Source of the DNA: an uncultured Comamonadaceae bacterium
Lineage (GTDB): Bacteria > Pseudomonadota > Gammaproteobacteria > Burkholderiales > Burkholderiaceae_C
Assembly: GCA_937893415.1 (NCBI GenBank)
Contig: CALBWZ010000008.1
Location: 1 to 5,310, forward strand
Direction: 5' to 3'
Length of the DNA: 5,310 nt
Part shown: positions 1-5,310 of the stretch, one piece after another
Position numbering within the stretch: the stretch's first letter is position 1
How the letters are laid out: every line of letters begins with the position of its first letter
Notes under the pieces: model-generated
What the model was told of the DNA's origin: nothing
The model's database searches: none
Seen by the model: only the letters and a program-made list of their open reading frames with translations
Made by a program: the position numbers and the translations under genes

Positions 1-1943
1 CTGACACGCCACGTCGCACGCTTGGCACGGCCAATATCTTGGTCGTATTGCACCAAGCCATCAACACTCCACAACTGACTGGGTTTGTACGCGCCGCCCA
101 GCAACACGTCACTGACTTGGTCTGTTTGAACTGCTGCGCCGTCGGCTATGCCCTGGACTTGGTCTTGCAGGCGCATGCGCTGCGCAACCGTCATGCTGAG
201 CACTTCACGACCAGACTCCCCTGCAAACCATCGAGAAGTGGCCCCTAAGGTCAGGGTCTGGGTATCGGCTAAGCGGTCGTTGCCAGTGAACGGGTTGGCC
301 GAATAAATACTTGCCAGATTGAAGTCGGCCTCGCCAGAGTCGTAGTTGGGCAAGCCGTCTTGGCTGCTGAACGGCGTGTAAGCCAACATGGCGCGCGGCT
401 CTAGTGTTTGAATGCCATCGGTGCCAGTGTCACGCTCGAACACCAAGCCAGCATCTAGGCTCAATGTAGGCAGCGTCACGTTGGCATGTCGCCGACCTAC
501 ATACGCGCCTGACGTCAGCGCGTTATCCAGTTGGTAGCTGCGGCTGTGCAGGCGCAATGCAGGCTGTATATAGCCACCCGGTGTTGACAAACGCTTGCTC
601 ACCTGCCCAGACAGAACCGCTCTGTCACCATTGAAACTGTGGTCAGCCGGGTCGGCAGAGAAACGGGTAAGTTGTGAGTTGACCTGCCAATCCAAACCGG
701 CCAATTGTGTCGACGGGCTGTCAGAGGCCATGTCGTAAGTCAGGTGCGGCTCGCGGTCGTAGGGTGCCACGATGCGTGTCGTATCGGTACTTTGCAAGGT
801 CTCCCACTTGTAAGAGCCTACGCTGGCTCGCCACAAACCTTGTTGGGTGCTGAGGATCACGTTGTTGGCCAACAAGCGGTCCGTCAGCGAGGTGGTGCTA
901 CGCGGGAAGTCTGACCAATAATCACCATCGCTGACGCGGTTGAGGTTGGTTTCCAAGCGCACAGGCAAGTCGCCAACACGCAGGCCTTGGTTGTGTTGTA
1001 ACGACCATCCCCAACGCGTATCGCCGTTGCGCAGCTTGTCACTCGCCATATGGGCAGCGCGTAATCTGCCGTCATAGCTTTGGCCTAAATAACGGTACTC
1101 ACCCGCCAAATCCACCCCACGCTTACCCATGTAAGTGGGGTACAGCGTTGCGTCGTGGTTGGGCGCAATGTTGAGGTAGTACGGCACCGTTAGCTCCACA
1201 CCGCTGGCTTGGTCAAAATTCAAGGTGAGTGGCAAGAGACCAGACTTGCGCGCATCGGACAGCGGAAAGCTCACCCATGGTGAAGCCAATACAGGCACGC
1301 CTTTAAACTTCAGCACGCCACCAATGGCGGTGCCGGTGTCATCAGTTTGGTCAAAGGTAATTGTCGAAGCACTGACCACCCAGTCAGGCGCCCATGTGCC
1401 TCCTGGCGGTCTTGGACATGTTGAGTAGGTCACGTCTGTGGCAACTGCCACGTCTGGGCCTTTGAAGTCAATCCGCGCGGCCTGGCCTCTGCCTTGACCC
1501 TGCCCGCTCACACTGTTGATCTCAAACTCCGGGGTGTCGAAATAGCCCTCGGTGGTGTCGAGTTTGATCTGCGCTTTTGGCCCCGTAAAGCGGTTACCGC
1601 GCTGGTTTACATCCACATGACCTTGCATGGTGACTGTGTCGGTGACCACATCTTGGTCAATGGTGTCGGCCTTGATGATGACGCCATGGCGGCGCAACTG
1701 CGCTTGGCCCTCAATGCGCGTAGACACATCGGCCTCGCCCGTGATGTTGTCGCCAGAGACAAAGGTGGGCAATTGGTCTTTGGCAGAGCCCGGCACATCC
1801 TCTGCCAGCTCTTGGCTGAGCTGCAGGTTGTTTAATACGGCGCTAACGGATGGCTCTGCACTTTGAGCCGATACGCTTTGTAGAGCGGCACTCAAGCCAC
1901 ACATGAGCAAGACCGTAGGCCACGAAAAGGAACGTTTGAGCAT
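1..1943 (-). CDS. lptD: LPS-assembly protein LptD (outer membrane), 3' end cut off by window edge
   Basis: LptD is the outer-membrane barrel that, plugged by the lipoprotein LptE, inserts lipopolysaccharide into the outer leaflet; it receives LPS through the LptA bridge. Reading the minus strand from ATG at 1943 gives 647 uninterrupted codons to the left edge. Residues 1-26 look like a Sec signal peptide (basic start, hydrophobic core, probable cut after VSA). Residues about 60-165 form the OstA/LptA-like jellyroll domain (KADTIDQD, then GNRFTGPKAQ). Barrel-family signatures follow: FPLSDARKSGLLPL (226-239), VPYYLNIAPNHDATLYP (253-269), TLEPRAMLAYTPF (513-525), NYDSGEADFN (533-542) and GNDRLADTQTLTLG (554-567). 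Full-length relatives have about 780 residues, so perhaps 130-150 C-terminal residues are missing, including the region that usually carries the C-terminal cysteines. The start is well fixed because an in-frame TAG lies four codons upstream. No clear Shine-Dalgarno sequence precedes it. The only mature cysteine visible is C176. Identification is very secure. Confidence 0.96.
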   Translation of the reverse strand, partial: MLKRSFSWPTVLLMCGLSAALQSVSAQSAEPSVSAVLNNLQLSQELAEDVPGSAKDQLPTFVSGDNITGEADVSTRIEGQAQLRRHGVIIKADTIDQDVVTDTVTMQGHVDVNQRGNRFTGPKAQIKLDTTEGYFDTPEFEINSVSGQGQGRGQAARIDFKGPDVAVATDVTYSTCPRPPGGTWAPDWVVSASTITFDQTDDTGTAIGGVLKFKGVPVLASPWVSFPLSDARKSGLLPLTLNFDQASGVELTVPYYLNIAPNHDATLYPTYMGKRGVDLAGEYRYLGQSYDGRLRAAHMASDKLRNGDTRWGWSLQHNQGLRVGDLPVRLETNLNRVSDGDYWSDFPRSTTSLTDRLLANNVILSTQQGLWRASVGSYKWETLQSTDTTRIVAPYDREPHLTYDMASDSPSTQLAGLDWQVNSQLTRFSADPADHSFNGDRAVLSGQVSKRLSTPGGYIQPALRLHSRSYQLDNALTSGAYVGRRHANVTLPTLSLDAGLVFERDTGTDGIQTLEPRAMLAYTPFSSQDGLPNYDSGEADFNLASIYSANPFTGNDRLADTQTLTLGATSRWFAGESGREVLSMTVAQRMRLQDQVQGIADGAAVQTDQVSDVLLGGAYKPSQLWSVDGLVQYDQDIGRAKRATWRV

Positions 1944-2143
1944 AGACAAAGGCTATAGGAACTTGCAAGCAAGCGCCGCACAGGTGTTGAGAAAGGTGGG
2001 TAGTGGCGCAGGCCAATAGAGAGCAGCACATACAATCATTACTGCCATTATCCTACGAGACACTTGCGCCTATAAAAGCGGCGCAGCCAACCATGCAAAC
2101 CACACCCATACAGCGCACGCAACACCATGATCAGGCCTTGGAT
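1944..2143. promoter_or_regulatory. Divergent intergenic region between lptD and the kinase gene, presumed to hold both promoters
   Basis: About 200 bp separate the two divergent start codons, so promoters for both directions should lie here. The best hexamers I find overlap face to face. For the plus strand, TATAAA at 2071-2076 (5/6 to the -10 consensus) is preceded by a poor TTATCC at 2048-2053 with 17 bp spacing. For the minus strand, GATAAT (complement of 2047-2052, 5/6) is preceded by a poor TTATAG (complement of 2070-2075), also at 17 bp. The -35 elements match weakly, so this is a hypothesis only. If the plus-strand promoter is real, transcription would begin near 2083, downstream of the possible GTG start at 2003, which favours the kinase start at 2144 or 2093. 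No operator-like long inverted repeat was seen. Confidence 0.35.
2131..2135 (+). promoter_or_regulatory. Weak ribosome binding site supporting the kinase start at 2144
   Basis: TCAGG ends 8 bases before the ATG at 2144, an acceptable spacing for a weak Shine-Dalgarno sequence. The competing GTG at 2003 has a better one (AAAGG at 1992-1996, six bases away), while the ATG at 2093 has none that I recognise. The choice of 2144 rests mainly on protein homology rather than on this site. Confidence 0.3.
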
Positions 2144-3310
2144 ATGTCTGTCAAATGGGACGACACGCAGCGAGGCGAGGCGTTTGCCAAGTGGCTAGGT
2201 GCCATTGCCCCAACTCACCAGTTGGACCTTAGCACGTTGGTCATCGCCAGCGCTGATGCCAGCTTTAGGCGCTATTTGCGGATTCAAGATACCAACGCAC
2301 GTCCGTTGATCATCATGGATGCCCCCCCAGACAAAGAAGACTGCGCCGCCTTTGCGCATATTGCCCAACTCCTGCAAGACGCCAGCATTGCTGCCCCACA
2401 CGTATTGGCTTGGGACGCGGCTCTTGGGTTTATGTTGCTGACAGACTTGGGTCAACACACCTTGCTAGATGTGCTGAGCCAAGTACCTGGTCTGCGCAGC
2501 GCCTTTGACATCGCACCACCCAACGCACCCACAGCTGACGTCGCAGCACAGGCCTACACAACAGAGGCCGACAAGTCCGCTTCACTGCGCGTTGCCCACG
2601 GCTTGGTACGCTCTTACATGGGTCAAAGTTTGGATATGCTTGTGCGATGGCAGCAGGCCACGCAAGCCCAAGCCTTGCCATCCTACGACCATGCCTCGCT
2701 GCTGCGCGAGCTCAGGTTATTCCCCGAGTGGTATGTAACCAAGCACAAGGGCATAACGCTAGACGCGGCACAGCAGCAAACGCTGGCGCGCACGTTTGAG
2801 ACCCTCATCACCCACAACCTAGATGCCCCCATGGTGTTCGTCCACCGCGACTTTATGCCGCGCAATATCATGGTAGACCACAACAACAATTTGGGGTTGT
2901 TAGACTTTCAAGACGCGGTTATTGGGCCTGTTACCTACGACATTGCCAGCCTCATGCGTGATGCATTTTGGAGTTGGGACGACGACATGGTGATAGACAT
3001 CACTGTGCGTTACTGGGAGCGCGCACGTGCAGCAGGACTGCTCAATCACCACGACTGGGACCAAGATTTTGGCGCGTTTTACCGCGCCGTGGAATGGATG
3101 GGGTTACAACGCCATTTGAAAATATTGGGCATTTTTGCTCGCCTCAGCCTGCGCGATGGCAAGCCCAAGTACTTGGCCGATACGCCGCGCTTCATACATT
3201 ACGTGCGCAACACAGCAGCGCGGTACCGAGAGCTGAAGCCGTTGCTGCAACTCGTTGACCACATCGAGGGTCTCGAGGCTGCCAGTGGCTACTCATTTGG
3301 CCGCGCTTAG
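2144..3310 (+). CDS. amgK: AmgK-type N-acetylmuramate/N-acetylglucosamine anomeric kinase (aminoglycoside phosphotransferase family)
   Basis: Characterised AmgK phosphorylates MurNAc and GlcNAc at C1 in the cytoplasm; MurU then makes UDP-MurNAc, recycling peptidoglycan sugars and bypassing the fosfomycin-sensitive step. Numbering from ATG 2144 (388 residues), the N-lobe motif ASADASFRRYLRI spans 35-47 and IIMDAPPDKE spans 56-65. The catalytic loop HRDFMPRN is at 234-241 (catalytic Asp236, metal-binding Asn241). LDFQDAVIGP at 253-262 supplies the second metal Asp254. The family's C-terminal signature EWMGLQRHLKILGIFARL is at 317-334, followed by RDGKPKYLAD. Relatives begin close to this Met, so the frame upstream to GTG 2003 is probably untranslated leader: it would add 47 residues and is rich in AGA, ATA and TTA codons. 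Residues about 112-148 look like an Ala/Pro-rich extra segment. The gene is divergent from lptD, as in Pseudomonas, but no murU follows. Family membership is secure; exact substrate is inferred. Confidence 0.87.
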   Translation: MSVKWDDTQRGEAFAKWLGAIAPTHQLDLSTLVIASADASFRRYLRIQDTNARPLIIMDAPPDKEDCAAFAHIAQLLQDASIAAPHVLAWDAALGFMLLTDLGQHTLLDVLSQVPGLRSAFDIAPPNAPTADVAAQAYTTEADKSASLRVAHGLVRSYMGQSLDMLVRWQQATQAQALPSYDHASLLRELRLFPEWYVTKHKGITLDAAQQQTLARTFETLITHNLDAPMVFVHRDFMPRNIMVDHNNNLGLLDFQDAVIGPVTYDIASLMRDAFWSWDDDMVIDITVRYWERARAAGLLNHHDWDQDFGAFYRAVEWMGLQRHLKILGIFARLSLRDGKPKYLADTPRFIHYVRNTAARYRELKPLLQLVDHIEGLEAASGYSFGRA

Positions 3311-3345
3311 GCCACACGCGGCACCACCACGACATTCACAACACT

Positions 3346-4068
3346 ATGCCCCGTATTTATTGTGACCAAACCCTACACGCTGGTGGCCACCTGACCCTGT
3401 CCCGAGAGGCCAGTCGCCACATACAGGTCCTGCGCATGCAGCCAGGCCAAACGGTGCATCTGTTTGATGGCCATGGTGGTGAATACGAGGCCAGCATTAC
3501 ACAAATAGGGCGGCAACATGTCGATGTTGCCGTTGGCTTACACACAGCTGTTGAACGCGAAGCACCGCATGCTGTGCATTTGGCGGTGTGTATGCCCGCC
3601 AATGAACGCATGGACTGGCTGGTCGAAAAAGCAGTTGAGTTGGGCGTGGCCAGCATCACCCCCTTGATGAGCCAACGCAATGTCGTCAAGCTCTCAGGCG
3701 AGCGAGCTGAGAAAAAGCAAATGCACTGGCAAGCAGTTGCAGTGGCCGCTTGTGAGCAATGTGGTCGCAACCTTGTGCCAACCATTGCACTGCCGCTGAG
3801 CTTGTCGTCGTGGCTTAAAGGCTTTGAATCGACTTCGCAGCCCGCGCAACGGTTTGTGCTGTCGCTTCAAGTTACCGCTGCGACTATGGCCGAGCCCACC
3901 GCTGAGGTGCCCAATACGACCTGGGTACTCAATGGCCCTGAAGGCGGCTTAACCGCCCAAGAAGAAGCCCTTGCCATTGCGCTAGGCTGGGTACCTCTCA
4001 GCTTAGGGCCCCGCGTCTTGCGGGCCGAAACGGCTGCATTGGCCGCGTTGATACGTCTGTCCGAGTAG
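3346..4068 (+). CDS. rsmE: 16S rRNA (uracil-1498-N3)-methyltransferase RsmE
   Basis: RsmE transfers a methyl group from S-adenosylmethionine to N3 of U1498 in the decoding region of 16S rRNA, acting on the assembled 30S subunit. The 240-residue protein is close to E. coli RsmE (243). It has an N-terminal PUA-like RNA-binding part (about 1-70, with RHIQVLRMQPGQTVHLFDG at 24-42) followed by a SPOUT knot domain. Diagnostic blocks are MDWLVEKAVELGVASITPL (89-107), AACEQCGRNLVP (134-145), LNGPEGGLTAQEEALA (195-210) and the knot segment LSLGPRVLRAETAALAAL (218-235). The protein stops soon after this helix, so the short tail seen in E. coli is reduced. It starts 35 bp after the kinase gene; no Shine-Dalgarno sequence is evident, though the first residues (MPRIY) fit the family. 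Read-through from the upstream promoter is likely. A perfect 9-bp hairpin lies within codons 56-62. Identification is very secure. Confidence 0.96.
   Translation: MPRIYCDQTLHAGGHLTLSREASRHIQVLRMQPGQTVHLFDGHGGEYEASITQIGRQHVDVAVGLHTAVEREAPHAVHLAVCMPANERMDWLVEKAVELGVASITPLMSQRNVVKLSGERAEKKQMHWQAVAVAACEQCGRNLVPTIALPLSLSSWLKGFESTSQPAQRFVLSLQVTAATMAEPTAEVPNTTWVLNGPEGGLTAQEEALAIALGWVPLSLGPRVLRAETAALAALIRLSE
3511..3532 (+). repeat. Perfect 9-bp inverted repeat with a 4-base loop inside rsmE
   Basis: CGGCAACAT (3511-3519) and ATGTTGCCG (3524-3532) are exact reverse complements separated by the tetraloop GTCG. In RNA two further G-U pairs (3510/3533 and 3509/3534) could extend the stem. It encodes part of the PUA-like domain (residues RQHVDV). 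No T-run follows, so it does not look like an intrinsic terminator in the plus direction. A stem of this length is moderately unlikely by chance in a window of this size, but codon use alone could produce it; function is unknown. Confidence 0.5.
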
Positions 4069-4096
4069 CCTAACAAACCACGCTGCGATACCGCTT

Positions 4097-5284
4097 ATGA
4101 ACAAAAACCTGTTGTTTCTTGCCGCTGCACAAGGCCTATTTTTAACCCACAACGTGGTGTTCATTGCCATCAATGGCTTGGTCGGCCTGGCGTTGGCGCC
4201 GTTGGGTTGGATGGCCACATTGCCAATAACCGGCTATGTGGTGGGCGCCGCGCTGTCTACAGGCATAGTCGCTAAAACGCAGCGGCGATTTGGCCGTCAA
4301 GTGTCCTTCCAAGTGGGCCTGCTGGTTGCACTTGTATCGGCACTGCTGTGTGCGCTGGCCACCATACAAAGCAACTTTTGGATGTTGGTGTGCGCCACCG
4401 TTCTGGCCGGTTACTACAGCGCCAACGGCCAGCTGTACCGCTTTGCGGCGGCTGAACTGGCAGCGCCGGAATCGCGCGAAAAAGCGGTGTCTTTGGTGCT
4501 GGCCGGGGGTCTAATTGGCGCGGTGCTAGGTCCCAACTTGGCGGCTATGACGCGCGGCCTGACCACTGCAGCTTTTACCGGTGCCTACCTGTCCTTGGTG
4601 GCTGTAGCCGCCTTGTCCATGGCCATCATGGCGGTGGTTCGCTTTCCAGAGGTTGCAAGCGCCCGCAAGCGTGGCGATTCCGGCCGCCCAATGGGTGTCA
4701 TCATGCGCCAGCCTGTGTTCATAGTTGCTGCTGGCGGTGCGGCATTGGGATACGGCGTTATGAATTTGCTCATGGCGGCCACACCGCTGGCCATGCACGT
4801 GTATGGCATGAGTTTTGACAACACCGCCCTAGTATTAGAGTGGCATGTCATTGGCATGTTTGCACCTGGCTTTTTTACTGGTCACCTCATCAAGCGCTTT
4901 GGCGTGCTGCCCGTCATGGGCGTGGGCGTGTTGTTAAACGCAGCCTGTATTGCCATTGCTTTGATTGGCCAAGACTTGATGCACTTCACTGCCGCCTTGT
5001 TCGTTTTGGGTGTCGGCTGGAATTTCTTGTTCACGGGCAGCACAACCTTGTCGTTGCAGGCCTATCGGCCCGAAGAAAAGGACAAGGCGCAGGCGAGCAT
5101 CAATTTTCTCACCTTCATCACCATGGCACTGAGTTCATTTGCGTCGGGCGCGCTGCTCACCACACAAGGTTGGACCTGGTTGAACTGGGGCTCATTGGTC
5201 CCAGTTGCCTTGACAGGCTTGGGCTTGTGGTGGCTCGCCATAAGAGGGTTGACCAACAGCATACAGGCCATAAATGCTAAATAA
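4097..5284 (+). CDS. Major facilitator superfamily (MFS) transporter, substrate unknown
   Basis: This is an inner-membrane secondary transporter of 395 residues, a typical MFS length. By eye it has twelve hydrophobic segments: about 6-30, 37-59, 70-89, 93-112, 131-150, 158-182, 206-226, 245-265, 268-288, 296-314, 335-353 and 361-382. The loop after helix 2 carries a degenerate MFS motif A (AKTQRRFGRQ, 59-68), repeated in the second half as GHLIKRFGVLP (262-272). A basic central loop (RFPEVASARKRGDSGR, 182-197) separates the six-helix halves. Other distinctive stretches are KAVSLVLAGGLIGAVLGP (129-146), LEWHVIGMFAPGFFTG (247-262) and GWNFLFTGSTTL (307-318). The gene lies 28 bp after rsmE with no terminator between, so it is probably the last gene of the cluster. 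No strong ribosome binding site precedes the ATG. I recognise the fold but cannot assign import or export, or a substrate; neither neighbour indicates one. Confidence 0.9.
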   Translation: MNKNLLFLAAAQGLFLTHNVVFIAINGLVGLALAPLGWMATLPITGYVVGAALSTGIVAKTQRRFGRQVSFQVGLLVALVSALLCALATIQSNFWMLVCATVLAGYYSANGQLYRFAAAELAAPESREKAVSLVLAGGLIGAVLGPNLAAMTRGLTTAAFTGAYLSLVAVAALSMAIMAVVRFPEVASARKRGDSGRPMGVIMRQPVFIVAAGGAALGYGVMNLLMAATPLAMHVYGMSFDNTALVLEWHVIGMFAPGFFTGHLIKRFGVLPVMGVGVLLNAACIAIALIGQDLMHFTAALFVLGVGWNFLFTGSTTLSLQAYRPEEKDKAQASINFLTFITMALSSFASGALLTTQGWTWLNWGSLVPVALTGLGLWWLAIRGLTNSIQAINAK

Positions 5285-5310
5285 TACATATTTAAATACT
5301 ATTAATTTGT
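5285..5310. other. AT-rich non-coding tail after the MFS gene
   Basis: The last 26 bases are almost entirely A and T, in sharp contrast to the GC-richer genes before them. They contain the 8-bp palindrome ATTTAAAT (5288-5295 region) but no GC-rich stem followed by a T-run, so no intrinsic terminator can be called before the window ends. Confidence 0.4.

Noticed and set aside
862..875. Perfect 14-bp palindrome TTGTTGGCCAACAA.
   Set aside because: It lies inside lptD, has no loop or T-run, and a palindrome this long is expected about once in every few windows of this size by chance.
1494..1835. Open reading frame of 113 codons on the plus strand.
   Set aside because: It is antisense to the strongly conserved N-terminal part of lptD and encodes no recognisable protein.
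1958..1964. Exact match to the sigma-E -35 element GGAACTT near lptD, a gene controlled by sigma-E in E. coli.
   Set aside because: It lies on the plus strand, pointing away from lptD, and no sigma-E-like -10 element follows at about 16 bp spacing.
2144..3310. Reading the kinase as an aminoglycoside antibiotic resistance enzyme.
   Set aside because: It shares the phosphotransferase fold and catalytic motif, but the C-terminal EWMGLQRHLK signature and divergent lptD neighbour fit the AmgK sugar-kinase group.
3357..3785. Open reading frame of 142 codons on the minus strand within rsmE.
   Set aside because: The sense-strand rsmE is unmistakable; the antisense product has biased composition (many Cys, Arg, Thr, Ser) and no recognisable motif.
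4840..5280. Open reading frame of 146 codons in another plus-strand frame inside the MFS gene.
   Set aside because: The MFS frame retains its membrane segments throughout this interval; the overlapping product is rich in His, Arg and Trp and looks like a frame shadow.
5285..5310. Possible terminator at the AT-rich right end.
   Set aside because: There is no GC-containing stem, only an 8-bp AT palindrome with imperfect flanks, and the window ends too soon to judge.

Overview
The window shows ordinary chromosomal housekeeping DNA from a Gram-negative betaproteobacterium, most likely order Burkholderiales and close to the Comamonadaceae. I base this on the style of the LptD, AmgK-type kinase and RsmE proteins as I remember their families; no database search was run. 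There are no mobile elements, CRISPR arrays or RNA genes that I can see, and coding density is high.

Layout. Positions 1-1943 (minus strand) hold the first 647 codons of lptD, the outer-membrane LPS-assembly porin. Its 3' end lies beyond the left edge. A gap of about 200 bp (1944-2143) separates it from a divergently transcribed plus-strand cluster. The cluster contains an AmgK-type anomeric amino-sugar kinase (2144-3310, with alternative upstream starts at 2093 and 2003), the 16S rRNA m3U1498 methyltransferase rsmE (3346-4068), and a 12-helix major facilitator superfamily transporter of unknown substrate (4097-5284). Gaps of 35 and 28 bp and the absence of any terminator-like hairpin suggest that these three are co-transcribed. 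The last 26 bases are an AT-rich non-coding tail.

How the genes relate. LptD and AmgK both serve the cell envelope: LptD inserts LPS in the outer membrane, and AmgK-type kinases salvage peptidoglycan amino sugars. In Pseudomonas the amgK gene is likewise divergent from lptD, but it is followed by murU, the uridylyltransferase that completes the recycling route. Here rsmE follows directly and no murU is visible in the window. RsmE and the transporter have no obvious functional link to the kinase and may simply share its transcript.

I found no convincing new biological system. The points most worth a second look are the missing murU partner, a roughly 35-residue extra segment in the kinase, an LptD whose visible mature part has only one cysteine, the compact divergent promoter region, and a perfect 9-bp hairpin inside rsmE.
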